This document shows, in pieces, positions 35,120 through 43,691 of a stretch of 64,000 bases of DNA (position 1 is its first letter; every line of letters starts with the position of its first letter). The position numbers and the translations under genes were made by a program. The notes beneath the pieces are model-generated. The model ran no database searches, was not told where the DNA came from, and saw only the letters and a program-made list of their open reading frames with translations. The DNA is from Georgenia ruanii (GTDB lineage Bacteria; Actinomycetota; Actinomycetes; Actinomycetales; Actinomycetaceae): the NCBI RefSeq assembly GCF_009193175.1, contig NZ_VUKE01000016.1:1-64000 (forward strand), given 5' to 3'.

Positions 35120-35539
35120 CTAAGCCGCAGCGAGTGGGGCGCGCAGCGGCCAGTCGTCGCCCTCGAGCACCGCCTGCACCGCGGTGGCAGTGGCCGGGTT
35201 GATGACCACCGGCGCGAGGAGGTTGGCGGTGTGCGGGTGCTCCTCGGTGGCCGGGTGGACGACAACGAGCACCGTGGCGGGCCGCTGCTTGCCGTCCAGA
35301 CCCAGCCGAGAGAGGGTCTCCCGCGCCAGCTGCGGCTGGTAGTCGGGGAAGAACGGCTCGGGGTCGAGGAGAAAGAGCCGGGTCTCCGGAACGTCGACGC
35401 TGCGCAGCGTGAAGAGCTGGCCCGCCTCGTCGAGCGGGGTCAGGGCGAAGCGGTCTAGGTGGCCGAGACCCGGGGGCGGATCAAGGAAGGTCAGGACGGC
35501 GGCCGGGGCGGCGGCGGTGTCGGGGACGTCGGCGCTCAT
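35120..35539 (-). CDS. fliW: Flagellar assembly factor FliW
   Basis: A 139-residue FliW protein. FliW binds flagellin and, in many bacteria, the translational repressor CsrA, coupling flagellin synthesis to export. Recognisable features are L-T-F-L-D-P-P-P-G-L, F-F-P-D-Y-Q-P, T-V-L-V-V-V-H and the conserved N-L-L-A-P-V-V-I-N-P. It overlaps the flgL stop codon by ATGA. A csrA gene would be expected next, but none is seen here. Confidence 0.9.
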   Translation of the reverse strand: MSADVPDTAAAPAAVLTFLDPPPGLGHLDRFALTPLDEAGQLFTLRSVDVPETRLFLLDPEPFFPDYQPQLARETLSRLGLDGKQRPATVLVVVHPATEEHPHTANLLAPVVINPATATAVQAVLEGDDWPLRAPLAAA

Positions 35540-36504
35540 CGGAGGAAATCCAGCAGGCTCGGCTGCAGGGCGCGCGAGGTTGCGCTGAGGGCGGACTGGT
35601 AGGCGACCTCTTGTGCCTTGAGCTCGACGATCGTCTCGGCGAGGTCGACGTCCTCGACGTCCGTCAGCTGGGCTTTGAGCGTGACCTTGTTGCCCTCGAT
35701 CGTTTCTTGAGCTGCCAGCACCTGGTTGTACCGGGTGCCGACGGCGGCGACCTCGCCGAGCATTGCGTTAATGCGCGTGTCGATGGCGCCGAGATAGTCG
35801 GCGACATCGGTCGCGCCGTCGCTGATCGCCTGGGCCGCGCGCTCGAGCAGCGCGAAGACGGACACGTTGGCCTTCGCTGCATCCGCCGGCGTCATCTCGC
35901 CACCGCCGACGTACTCGGGCCAGGCACCTTCGCCGAACACGGTCTTACCGTTGGAGTCGACCCGAACCGTGGTGTTGTCGGAGATGCGGCGCTCGACGGT
36001 GGGATACGCGGCGCCCGTATCTGGCGTCGCACCACGGAAGAGGTACTCCGAGCCGGGACCGAAAGCCTCACCGGCGTCGGACGTGCCGGCGAAGACGGAC
36101 CGCCCCAGGTACTGGGCGTTCGCCTGCTCGCGCAGGGCCTCGGCCGTCGCTCGAATCTCTGTAGCGAGGGCATCGCGGGCGGCCTGGCCCAGTGCACCGG
36201 TGTTGGCGCCCTGGACGGTGAGGTTGCGCGCGCGTGTGAGCAGCGCCGTCGAGCCCTGCAGTGCGCTGTCGACCGTGCTGAGCCAGCCCACGCCGTCGGC
36301 CGCGTTGCGCCCGTACTGGGCGTTCGCCCGCTGGTCGGAGCGGATGCGCATCGCGTCGACCATGCCGGCCGGGTCGTCGGACGCCTTGAGGATCCGCTTG
36401 CCAGACGACAGCTGCTCCTGCAGCTGCGACATGCGCGAGAGGTTGCTCTGCAGGCTCGCCAGCGATGCCTGCTTGAGGCCCTGCTGAGTGACTCGGCCGA
36501 TCAT
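35536..36504 (-). CDS. flgL: Flagellar hook-filament junction protein FlgL (HAP3)
   Basis: A 322-residue flagellin-like protein. The N-terminal helix region has S-S-G-K-R-I-L-K-A-S-D-D-P-A-G-M, the hallmark D0/D1 segment shared with flagellin. The C-terminal helix (V-D-L-A-E-T-I-V-E-L-K-A-Q-E-V-A-Y-Q-S-A-L) ends with L-L-D-F-L-R. It adapts the hook to the filament together with FlgK. It lies 2 bp after flgK and overlaps fliW. Confidence 0.93.
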   Translation of the reverse strand: MIGRVTQQGLKQASLASLQSNLSRMSQLQEQLSSGKRILKASDDPAGMVDAMRIRSDQRANAQYGRNAADGVGWLSTVDSALQGSTALLTRARNLTVQGANTGALGQAARDALATEIRATAEALREQANAQYLGRSVFAGTSDAGEAFGPGSEYLFRGATPDTGAAYPTVERRISDNTTVRVDSNGKTVFGEGAWPEYVGGGEMTPADAAKANVSVFALLERAAQAISDGATDVADYLGAIDTRINAMLGEVAAVGTRYNQVLAAQETIEGNKVTLKAQLTDVEDVDLAETIVELKAQEVAYQSALSATSRALQPSLLDFLR

Positions 36505-36506
36505 GA

Positions 36507-37967
36507 TTACCTCCCGACCACGCCGGTGCGGTTGATGAGCGTGTCGAGGATCTCGTCCACGCTGGTGATGACACGGGCCGCCGCCTCGTAGGCGCGCTGG
36601 TAGGCCATGAGGTTGACGGTCTCCTCGTCGAGGTCGACGCCGGCCTGGGACGTGAGTAGCCCCTCGGCGACGGCGCGAGAGGCCTCGGCGTTGGTTGAGC
36701 GTTGGGTGGCGGTGCGGGCGTTGACGCCCAGGTCGACGACCGTCCGGGACCAGGAGGCGGCGATGTGGCCGGGCACCGGCGGGTTGCGAGCCGAGAGGTC
36801 CCGCGAAATCGCATCGGCAACAGAACCGTCACGAGCGCCCATCCCGGGCGCCCCGGCCGCGATGTCGTTGACGTTCGTGATGGCCACGGCAAGGTTCGTC
36901 GCCGTCACGGGGTTCGTGTCCGTGAAAAAGGGCAACTTGGAGGCTTGCGTTTTGTCCGTCGCGCTGAGGGCGACGCCCTGGGCATGGGCGGTGTTGACCC
37001 TCTCGGCGAGCTGCGCCGCCAGTGCGTCGTAGCTGTGGGCGAGCTCGGCGATCGGTCCGCCGGTTCCGTCGGCGGTGGCCGGCGTGAGCACGGTGAGCAG
37101 GCCGGTGAGGCGCCCGCCTGTCGCGCCGATGGCACTGCCGGAGGCCTTCCAGACCAGGGCCGGCGTCTGCGTCGAGGGATCGCTGAGGAACGTGTCGAAG
37201 GTGTCGGCGCCGGTGACGTCGACGTGGTTGGCCTTCTCGCCGCGGACGAGCGCGTTGCCGCCGACCATCACATCGACGGTGCCGTCCTCCCGTAGGCGGG
37301 CCTCGGCGCCCACGAGCCCGCTGAGCTGCGCCAGGACCTGGTTGCGCTGGTCGATCAGCGCGTTGGGGCTGCCGCCGGAGACGGTGATGGCCTTGATCCG
37401 GGCGTTGAGGTCGGCGACGGCGTCGGCCGCGGTGTTGACGTCGGTGGCCAGGGCGCGCGTCTGGGCCCGGGTCGACTCCCACTGGGAGGCGGCGGCGCGG
37501 TAGCCGCTCGCGATCCGCGCGACCAGCGTGTTGGCGTTCTCGAGCAGGACGGCGCGGGCGGCGGGGTCGTCGGGACGGTTGGCGACGTCCTGCCAGGAGT
37601 TGAAGAAGGTGTCGAGCTGTGCGGCCAGGCCGTTCTCCCCGGGCTCGGCGATGGTCGACTGGAGCCGGGAGTAGGTCTCCGCCACGGCGTCGAGGAAGGC
37701 GGCGGAGGAGGTCTCCTGGCGTACCCGTGCCTCGAGGAAGACGTCGCCGAGCCGGTCGATCGAAGTCACGAGGACGCCTCCGTTCACAGAGCTGGATGCC
37801 CCGAGCATCGACGCCGGCGCCGTGCCCTCGATCGCTTGGAGGTTGGCACGCTGACGGGTGTAGCCCGGCGTGTTGACGTTGGCGATGTTCTGCCCGGCGA
37901 TCTCCAGCGCCTGGCGCTGGGCGATCAGCGACGTCAGGGCGCCGTTAAGAGCGGAAAAGGTGCTCAT
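36507..37967 (-). CDS. flgK: Flagellar hook-filament junction protein FlgK (HAP1)
   Basis: A 486-residue junction protein. The N-terminal rod-type motif is A-L-E-I-A-G-Q-N-I-A-N-V-N-T-P-G-Y-T-R-Q. The C terminus is G-V-D-L-D-E-E-T-V-N-L-M-A-Y-Q-R-A-Y-E-A-A-A-R-V-I, as in all FlgK proteins. The central domain (about 210-400) is the variable exposed part. The ATG at 37967 gives the standard start M-S-T-F-S-A-L-N. It lies 13 bp after flgN, which should chaperone it. Confidence 0.94.
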   Translation of the reverse strand: MSTFSALNGALTSLIAQRQALEIAGQNIANVNTPGYTRQRANLQAIEGTAPASMLGASSSVNGGVLVTSIDRLGDVFLEARVRQETSSAAFLDAVAETYSRLQSTIAEPGENGLAAQLDTFFNSWQDVANRPDDPAARAVLLENANTLVARIASGYRAAASQWESTRAQTRALATDVNTAADAVADLNARIKAITVSGGSPNALIDQRNQVLAQLSGLVGAEARLREDGTVDVMVGGNALVRGEKANHVDVTGADTFDTFLSDPSTQTPALVWKASGSAIGATGGRLTGLLTVLTPATADGTGGPIAELAHSYDALAAQLAERVNTAHAQGVALSATDKTQASKLPFFTDTNPVTATNLAVAITNVNDIAAGAPGMGARDGSVADAISRDLSARNPPVPGHIAASWSRTVVDLGVNARTATQRSTNAEASRAVAEGLLTSQAGVDLDEETVNLMAYQRAYEAAARVITSVDEILDTLINRTGVVGR

Positions 37968-37980
37968 TGGGTGGGCTTCC

Positions 37981-38463
37981 TCAGAAGGTCTCGTCGAGCA
38001 GCTGTGCGCCGGTCGCGCTGGCGGCGGCGGCTCCGCTGGGGTCGTAGGTGTGCACACTCTCCCGCAGGCTCATCAGCGTCTCCTGGGTGGCGCGGTGAGT
38101 GGTGGCGAGAAGGTCGCGGTTGCTCTGGGCGAGCTCGCTGATCTCCGCCGTGAGTCGGACGAAGTTCTTGCGGTGCTCCAGGAGGATGGCGTCCCAGGGT
38201 GCGGGGGCCGCGTGTGCGAGGTCCAGCAGGCTCACCCCGGTCGGCAGACCGAGAGTGCGCGCCGCTTCGCCCACCTCGACGGTGCGCCCGAGCTCAGCCG
38301 CCCGGATGGTCTCGAGGACCTCCTCAACCTCGCGGGTGGCCAGGGGGAGCCGCGTGGTCCGCCCCGTGATGAGGAAGAGCTGCTCGACCTCGAGCTTGAA
38401 GAGGAGCTGCTCGAGGAGTTCGCGTTCGCGCCAGAGGATGTCTGACAAGGCCTTCAGTGGCAC
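37981..38463 (-). CDS. flgN: FlgN-type export chaperone
   Basis: A 160-residue, mostly helical protein. The heptad-rich N terminus reads L-S-D-I-L-W-R-E-R-E-L-L-E-Q-L-L-F-K-L-E-V-E-Q. The C-terminal helix H-R-K-N-F-V-R-L-T-A-E-I-S-E-L-A-Q-S-N-R-D-L-L is the typical FlgN client-binding region. FlgN escorts FlgK and FlgL to the export gate, and both genes follow it in the operon. The GTG at 38463 has AGGAGG 8 nt upstream. Transcription is predicted from a sigma-28-like promoter at 38502-38528. Confidence 0.85.
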   Translation of the reverse strand: MPLKALSDILWRERELLEQLLFKLEVEQLFLITGRTTRLPLATREVEEVLETIRAAELGRTVEVGEAARTLGLPTGVSLLDLAHAAPAPWDAILLEHRKNFVRLTAEISELAQSNRDLLATTHRATQETLMSLRESVHTYDPSGAAAASATGAQLLDETF

Positions 38464-38501
38464 GCATCCACCTCCTGGTCGCTGGTGCCTGGTCAACTCA
38501 T

Positions 38502-38528
38502 TCATCGGTCGGGGGAGAAGGTGTATGA
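38502..38528 (-). promoter_or_regulatory. Sigma-28-type promoter of flgN-flgK-flgL-fliW
   Basis: On the minus strand TCAT (38525-38528), a 15-nt spacer, then ACCGATGA (38502-38509). The predicted start site near 38495 leaves about 32 nt of leader with AGGAGG. This sits in the 363-bp gap between flgN and fliA, which also repeats catcggtcgggg at 38503-38514 and 38532-38543. Confidence 0.7.
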
Positions 38529-38604
38529 GCACATCGGTCGGGGCAATCCCCCGACACGTGACGATGGAGCGGTTTCTGATGGACTGAGCAGGCGTTGAGC
38601 AATT

Positions 38605-38632
38605 CCTGGTGTGATCTGCGACACACCGATGA
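38605..38632 (+). promoter_or_regulatory. Weak sigma-28-like promoter upstream of fliA
   Basis: AATTCCT (38601-38607), also found at the fliC and flbD promoters, is followed by ACCGATGA (38625-38632). The spacing is one nucleotide shorter than at the others and the -35 reads CTGG, so confidence is low. If real, fliA would be autoregulated with a leader of about 190 nt. Confidence 0.3.
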
Positions 38633-38826
38633 AACGGTGCTTGCCCGGAACATTTGCGGTGTGAGAGCGTCCGGTTGCTGGAGTTCACGCCCTCGGGGGA
38701 TGGCGAGAATCGTGGCTTCGGTGCGTTCGCCGTTCGTTCACGAAGACGACGCAAGAATGCCCACTGACAGCCGTCCGATCGTCCCGGCCTTGCCGGTACG
38801 CCGGGTTCCCCCGAGGGAGATTCGCC

Positions 38827-39669
38827 GTGACGTACGGTCGCTTAGAGCAGGATGTGCTCATAGTCGAGAACCTCCCGCTCGTCGGTTACCTCGTCTCCGA
38901 GATGATCCGTCGCGTACCGGCGCACGTGCAGCGTGATGAACTCGCTGCAGCTGGCTCGTTGGCCCTCGTCCAGGCGGCCCGCGCGTTCAATCCCGAGCTC
39001 GGTGTTCCCTTCAGCAGGTATGCGGCCATGCGCGTGCGTGGCGCCATCGTCGATGAGCTGCGTGGAATGGACTGGGCGTCGCGCGGGGCTCGGCACCGGG
39101 CCCGGCAGCTGACGGAGACCGCTGAACGGCTTACCGCGGCACTCGGGCGAACACCATCCCGCGACGAACTGGCTGAGGCGCTTGGCGTTGATGTGGCCGA
39201 CGTGGACGCAACGCGAAGCGATGCTGAACGGCGCGTTCTCAGCATAGACGCGGAAGGGGCCGGTGCGGCCGAGTCGCTGACGGCCGCCGGATTTGGCCCA
39301 GAGGAGCGGGCGCTCATCGACGAGCGGCTGCGTTATCTCGGTGCTGGGGTCGTCGAGCTGCCTGAGCGACTCCGGCACGTGGTGGAGGAGCTGTTCTTCC
39401 ATGACCGGCCGGTGGTCGAGCTCGCCGCCGAGATGGGCGTGACGCAGTCGCGGATCAGCCAGCTGCGCACCCAAGCGCTCGGGATGCTGCGTGACGCGAT
39501 GAATACGTCGCTCGAGCCCGATCTCGCGCCCGCGCCGTCGGCCGCGCCTGGTGTGGCGGAGCGTCGGCGTCAGGCGTACTACGCCGCTGTTGCGGAGCGG
39601 GCAAGCTCGGCCCTTGCTCGGGGTGTAGCGGCGCCCCTGCCGGTTCGTGCCGCGGTGGACGTCGTCTGA
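38827..39669 (+). CDS. fliA: Flagellar sigma factor, FliA/WhiG type (sigma-28)
   Basis: A 280-residue group 3 sigma factor. Region 2 contains L-P-L-V-G-Y-L-V-S-E-M and A-A-R-A-F-N-P-E-L-G-V-P-F-S-R-Y-A-A-M-R-V-R-G-A-I-V-D-E-L-R. Region 3 contains L-G-R-T-P-S-R-D-E-L-A-E-A-L-G-V. Region 4 contains L-P-E-R-L-R-H-V-V-E-E-L-F-F-H-D-R-P and the helix-turn-helix M-G-V-T-Q-S-R-I-S-Q-L-R-T-Q-A-L. About 55 extra C-terminal residues are unusual for FliA. It is expected to read the TCAT-N15-CCGAT promoters around it. GAGGGAG precedes the GTG start. Base composition is less GC-rich than the housekeeping genes. Confidence 0.9.
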   Translation: MTYGRLEQDVLIVENLPLVGYLVSEMIRRVPAHVQRDELAAAGSLALVQAARAFNPELGVPFSRYAAMRVRGAIVDELRGMDWASRGARHRARQLTETAERLTAALGRTPSRDELAEALGVDVADVDATRSDAERRVLSIDAEGAGAAESLTAAGFGPEERALIDERLRYLGAGVVELPERLRHVVEELFFHDRPVVELAAEMGVTQSRISQLRTQALGMLRDAMNTSLEPDLAPAPSAAPGVAERRRQAYYAAVAERASSALARGVAAPLPVRAAVDVV

Positions 39670-39690
39670 CGGAAGTCCCGCTCGAATTCC

Positions 39691-39717
39691 TCACACCTGA
39701 GTTGATCCGGCCGATCT
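39691..39717 (+). promoter_or_regulatory. Sigma-28-type promoter of fliC
   Basis: TCAC (39691-39694), a 15-nt spacer, then GCCGATCT (39710-39717). The predicted start is near 39725, leaving about 53 nt of leader with a GA-rich ribosome site before the fliC ATG. Confidence 0.7.
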
Positions 39718-39777
39718 GACTGGCTGACCGCCCACGGATGGGCAGTTTCAGGACCCACTTCAGGAAGAAGAGGAACG

Positions 39778-40971
39778 ATGGCTCTCACCATCAACAACAA
39801 CATTGCGGCGGTTAACGCCTACCGCAACCTGTCCAACACCCAGAACGACCTGAGCAAGTCGCTGGAGAAGCTGTCCAGCGGTTTCCGCATCAACCGGGCG
39901 GCGGATGACGCTGCCGGTCTGGCCATCTCCGAGGGCCTGCGCTCGCAGGTCGGTGGTCTCAAGGTCGCTGCCCGCAACGCCCAGGACGGTATCTCCGTCG
40001 TTCAGACCGCTGAGGGTGCACTGACTGAGGTCCACTCGATCCTGCAGCGCCTGCGTGACCTCGGCGTTCAGGCCGCGAACGATTCGAACAACGACAAGGC
40101 CCGCGAGAACATCACCGCCGAGGCAAACCAGCTCGTCAAGGAACTCGAGCGGATCGGTAATTCCACGAACTTCAATGGCACCAAGCTGCTCGATGGCGGG
40201 GCGGATTTTGGTAGCACCACCCTCACCTTCCAGGTTGGTGCCGATGGCAACAACAATAGCCAGATCGGCGTAGACATCAGCAGTGCCAACGTGCTCGCGG
40301 TCGCGAACGCACTGAAGGCGCAGGCCGGTCAAACGTCTACCGTCGACGTAGGTTCCATCGCTGCTGACGACATCTTCCGCTTCAGCTTTGATCCCGACGG
40401 TGTGGGAGGGGTGGCGGCGACTCCCCTCGACGTCACAGTGGGGACCACAACGCTCCCCACCTCCGTCGGTGACATCGTCGCGACGCTGAACGGGAACGAC
40501 CAGTTCAGTGCCTCGTATGTCGCAAGCGTCAACGCGGACGGCAAGCTTGAGGTTCTGTCGCGCACTGGCGGAACGGGCGCCACGGCCACGTTCGTGCACC
40601 TCAAGTCTGATGGCACTGCTCCGGCCGCGGACTCGCTTCCTGCTGCAGGCACCACCACGGCCGCGGCCGCGATCTCCTTTGATAATGCAACCAAGGCCCA
40701 GAGTGCGATTCGCGCCATCGACACGCAGATTGAAAAGATCTCCACGGCCCGAGCCAACCTTGGTGCTTACCAGAACCGATTCGAGCACACGGTCAAGAAC
40801 ATCAACGTCTCGATCGAGAACCTGTCCGCGTCGGAGAGCCGCATCCGCGACACCGACATGGCGCAGGAGATGACCGCGTTCACCCGCTCGCAGATCCTTT
40901 CTCAGGCTGGCACCGCGATGCTGGCCCAGGCCAACCAGATCCCGCAGGGCGTTCTCCAGCTCCTGCGCTGA
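39778..40971 (+). CDS. fliC: Flagellin
   Basis: A 397-residue flagellin, the filament subunit. The N-terminal D0/D1 region has the canonical I-N-N-N-I-A-A-V-N-A-Y-R-N-L, L-S-S-G-F-R-I-N-R-A-A-D-D-A-A-G-L-A-I-S and N-A-Q-D-G-I-S-V-V-Q-T-A-E-G-A-L. The C terminus has N-I-N-V-S-I-E-N-L-S-A-S-E-S-R-I-R-D-T-D-M-A and ends V-L-Q-L-L-R. The central D2-like domain (about 150-300) is alanine/threonine-rich and more AT-rich in its DNA, as expected for an exposed variable region. GAAGAAGAGG precedes the ATG. The single copy here is followed by its cap and chaperone genes. Confidence 0.96.
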   Translation: MALTINNNIAAVNAYRNLSNTQNDLSKSLEKLSSGFRINRAADDAAGLAISEGLRSQVGGLKVAARNAQDGISVVQTAEGALTEVHSILQRLRDLGVQAANDSNNDKARENITAEANQLVKELERIGNSTNFNGTKLLDGGADFGSTTLTFQVGADGNNNSQIGVDISSANVLAVANALKAQAGQTSTVDVGSIAADDIFRFSFDPDGVGGVAATPLDVTVGTTTLPTSVGDIVATLNGNDQFSASYVASVNADGKLEVLSRTGGTGATATFVHLKSDGTAPAADSLPAAGTTTAAAAISFDNATKAQSAIRAIDTQIEKISTARANLGAYQNRFEHTVKNINVSIENLSASESRIRDTDMAQEMTAFTRSQILSQAGTAMLAQANQIPQGVLQLLR

Positions 40972-41007
40972 TCTGCGCCGGGTGGGTCCCGGTATCCCAG
41001 CATGACC

Positions 41008-41044
41008 GCGGCCGGCGGCGGGTGAACACCCCGTCGTCGGCCGC
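41008..41044 (+). terminator. Imperfect hairpin between fliC and fliD
   Basis: The outer arms gcggccg and cggccgc and the inner arms cggcggg and cccgtcg form a long imperfect stem around aaca. It probably attenuates, giving more fliC than fliD mRNA. Confidence 0.5.
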
Positions 41045-41071
41045 ACCCACATGACCGGAAAGGTGGACGCG

Positions 41072-42532
41072 ATGGCGGGCATGGCGATCGACGGCCTGAT
41101 CAGCGGAATCAACACCACCGAGCTGATCAACAACCTCATGAAGCTCGAGGCGGCGCCCCAGCTTCTGCTCAAAAAGAAGTCCACCGAGACCAGCAACCTG
41201 GTCTCGGCCCTCCAGGCGCTCAACACCAAGGTAGCCTCGCTCGGCACCAACGCCGCCAACGCAGCGAAGGTCACCTCGTGGGAGGTTCACAGGGTCGCCA
41301 GCTCTTCCGCCGCCGCGACGGCGTCCGCCTCCGGCGCTGCGGCCGCCGGGTCCCTCGAGTTCAGCGTGGACCGGCTCAGCGCCGGCCAGGTGTCGATGGT
41401 GAATCTCGGCGGAGCCGATCTCGGAACGCCGCCACGGTTGACGGTCGTCCGGGACGGCAAGGTCTACACCGTCGACGCAACCGGCGACCTCGACGACATC
41501 GCCAAGGCGATCAACGCGGCCAAGGACCTCGGCCTCAGCGCCGTCAAGGTCCGCGTCAGCAACGGCGTCGCCGGCGGTGAGCCGGAGTACCGCCTCCAGC
41601 TGTCCGGCATCTCCGGCCAGGGCAACGCCTTCGACGTGTACGCCGGCGACGCCGTCGCCCTCGGCTACGTCACCGACGACGGTGAGGGGACAGTCACCGA
41701 GAACGCCGGCGCCGCCGCCATCCGGCTGGCGCACGGTATCCCCCCCGCCGCCGACGACCCGGCCAGGCCGCTCATCGCCGCCCAGGACGCCCAGATCACG
41801 CTGTGGCCCAGCGCCGGTTCCGCCGACCCGGTCCGGCTCACCAGCGCGACCAACACCTTCGCCGGCGTCATGACCGGCGTGGACGTCACGGTCGGCGCGA
41901 CCACCAGCGCCGGCTCGCCGGCGGTCCTCACGGTCAGCCCGGACGCCGATGCGATGCGCAAGCTTGTCTCGGACGTCGTCGGCTCGGTCGGCGTCGTGCT
42001 CTCGGATATCGCCTCCCGGACAGCCTCGACGACCACCACCGACGCTGACGGCCGCACCGTCGTCACCGGCGGGCTGTTCTCCGGAGACTCCGCCATCCGC
42101 GGGCTTGCGGACAGCGTCCGCAACGCCGTCTCCTACCCGGTGGAGGGCCGCTCCCCGTCGGAGATCGGCATCAAACTCGACCGATACGGCGCCATCACAT
42201 TCGACCAGGCAGCCTTCGACGCCGCCATGGCCAAGGACCCGGATGGTACCCAGAAGATGGCCATGGCGATCGCCGCGCGCGTCCAAGATGTGGCGGAGAG
42301 CGCATCGGATCCGATCGATGGCACGCTGACGCTCAAGGTCACGGCCCAGGAGGACGCCGTCAAGGATCTTGGCCGTCAGATCGCCGACTGGGACCGTCGC
42401 CTGGAACTGCGGCGCGAGGGCCTGCAGCGCACCTACTCGGCGCTCGAGGTCGCCCTCAGCCGGATGCAGTCTCAGCAGAGCTGGCTCGCCGGCCAGCTCG
42501 CTACGTTGCCGCAGGCGAACACGGGCAAGTAA
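41072..42532 (+). CDS. fliD: Flagellar filament cap FliD (HAP2)
   Basis: A 486-residue cap protein that folds flagellin at the filament tip. The N terminus I-D-G-L-I-S-G-I-N-T-T-E-L-I-N-N-L-M-K-L-E is diagnostic. The C terminus D-W-D-R-R-L-E-L-R-R-E-G-L-Q-R-T-Y-S-A-L-E-V-A-L-S-R-M matches the FliD C-terminal coiled coil. The ATG at 41072 is preferred over one at 41051 because GGAAAGGTGG lies just upstream. It is probably read with fliC and fliS. Confidence 0.92.
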   Translation: MAGMAIDGLISGINTTELINNLMKLEAAPQLLLKKKSTETSNLVSALQALNTKVASLGTNAANAAKVTSWEVHRVASSSAAATASASGAAAAGSLEFSVDRLSAGQVSMVNLGGADLGTPPRLTVVRDGKVYTVDATGDLDDIAKAINAAKDLGLSAVKVRVSNGVAGGEPEYRLQLSGISGQGNAFDVYAGDAVALGYVTDDGEGTVTENAGAAAIRLAHGIPPAADDPARPLIAAQDAQITLWPSAGSADPVRLTSATNTFAGVMTGVDVTVGATTSAGSPAVLTVSPDADAMRKLVSDVVGSVGVVLSDIASRTASTTTTDADGRTVVTGGLFSGDSAIRGLADSVRNAVSYPVEGRSPSEIGIKLDRYGAITFDQAAFDAAMAKDPDGTQKMAMAIAARVQDVAESASDPIDGTLTLKVTAQEDAVKDLGRQIADWDRRLELRREGLQRTYSALEVALSRMQSQQSWLAGQLATLPQANTGK

Positions 42533-42538
42533 GGAGCC

Positions 42539-43036
42539 ATGATGAACCAGGCCGCCCTGCTGGGACGTTTTCGCGCCGAGGCCGTCTCCACCGCCACACC
42601 GGCGCAGCTCCTCATCATGCTCTACGACCGGCTCGTGCTTGATCTGGACCGCGCCGTCGAGGCCCTCAAGGAGGAAGACCGACCTGCGGCCAACGACCAG
42701 CTCACCCACGCCCAGGAAATCATCCACGAGCTGCGTAGCAGCCTCGACGTCTCGGCCTGGGAGGGCGCCCGGGGGCTGATGGACCTCTACGGCTATCTGC
42801 TCACCGAGCTCGTCGGGGCCAACATCGCCCGCGACATCGCGCGGGTGAGGGCATGCCGCGACCTGGTGGCCCCGCTGCGGGACGCATGGCACGAGGCCGC
42901 CTCGCAGGCGGTCGGTACGGGGGCGGCGACCGCACCTGCTCCGGCAAGCACCGCGCCGGGACGCGCCGCGGCGCAGGCGTTCGCCCCGGCCGCGCCCGCC
43001 GGCTACCAGCCGCGGGGAGACCTCGGTGTTGCCTGA
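42539..43036 (+). CDS. fliS: Flagellin export chaperone FliS
   Basis: A 165-residue FliS. The core has A-V-S-T-A-T-P-A-Q-L-L-I-M-L-Y-D-R-L-V-L-D-L, the typical helical chaperone that clamps the flagellin C terminus. A Pro/Ala-rich tail of about 40 residues extends beyond the usual length. AAGGAG lies 2 nt before the first of two adjacent ATG codons (42539 and 42542); the second has better spacing. Its 3' end overlaps the next small gene. Confidence 0.92.
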   Translation: MMNQAALLGRFRAEAVSTATPAQLLIMLYDRLVLDLDRAVEALKEEDRPAANDQLTHAQEIIHELRSSLDVSAWEGARGLMDLYGYLLTELVGANIARDIARVRACRDLVAPLRDAWHEAASQAVGTGAATAPAPASTAPGRAAAQAFAPAAPAGYQPRGDLGVA

Positions 43037-43439
43037 GCCGAACGCCGCCGATCCCGCCGCACCCCGTCGAGAAGTTGACGTCTCGCGAGAGGGGGAGGGG
43101 CGTTGGTGCGGTGAGGGCGGACACCGCCGTGGCGACGACGCCTTTCACGCCCGCTGGGTCGACGCCCTCACCGAGCTCGAACTCGACGTCGCCGACGCCG
43201 AAGCCAGCCTGACCGGCGATCACACGCCCAGCCGGCGCGACCCCTGGACGCCGCCCGAAGGCCTCGGCCCGATGCCGGCCTCGCTCCGCACGAGAGCCGA
43301 GGCCCTCCTCGAACGCCACACGGAAGTTGCCCGCCAGATCACCGAGGCCGCCTCCATGAGCCGGCGCCAGGCCCGCGCCGTCCAAGCCATGCGCGCCAAC
43401 GGCCCGGCCCGGCCCGTCTACGTCGACATGGCGGGCTGA
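43026..43439 (+). CDS. Small hypothetical protein at the FliT position
   Basis: A 137-residue hydrophilic protein read from a TTG at 43026, overlapping the end of fliS by 11 bp, with GGGGAGA 8 nt upstream. The N-terminal 40 residues are low-complexity. The rest is helical (R-W-V-D-A-L-T-E-L-E-L-D-V-A-D-A-E, then L-R-T-R-A-E-A-L-L-E-R-H-T-E-V-A-R-Q). It sits where other clusters carry fliT or a second chaperone, so a chaperone-like role is possible but unproven. An internal start is possible, because codon quality improves after about residue 35. Confidence 0.6.
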   Translation: MLPEPNAADPAAPRREVDVSREGEGRWCGEGGHRRGDDAFHARWVDALTELELDVADAEASLTGDHTPSRRDPWTPPEGLGPMPASLRTRAEALLERHTEVARQITEAASMSRRQARAVQAMRANGPARPVYVDMAG

Positions 43440-43582
43440 GTGATGGACGACGGCACCGACCTCGAGTAACACCGGCTAGCACCAACCGGACATTCCACCG
43501 CAAGGACGCGCCGAAGAGTCGCCTAACAGAAACCGAACAAGGCGGCAACGGGAAAACATGGGGACTTCTCCCCATCAACCCC

Positions 43583-43609
43583 TCATCCAGCTCGCTGACC
43601 TGCCGATAT
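43583..43609 (+). promoter_or_regulatory. Sigma-28-type promoter of the flgB operon
   Basis: TCAT (43583-43586), a 15-nt spacer, then GCCGATAT (43602-43609). The predicted start is near 43617, about 75 nt before the flgB ATG. It drives the long basal-body and export operon. Confidence 0.7.
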
Positions 43610-43691
43610 GACCGACCGAGCACGGATCGCTCAGACAAGCAGGCCACGGATCGGCCGATCACACCCGCGAGCTGGATGGGGACCACTCGGC

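Noticed and set aside
38514-38543. A second minus-strand ACCGATG in the flgN-fliA gap as an extra sigma-28 promoter
   Set aside because: The four bases 15 nt upstream read GTGT, not TCAY, so the spacing rule that holds elsewhere fails.
43631-43661. GCCGATCA near the flgB start as an alternative promoter
   Set aside because: The nearest TCAG is 19 nt away and the position 15 nt upstream reads ACAA; the site at 43583-43609 fits better.
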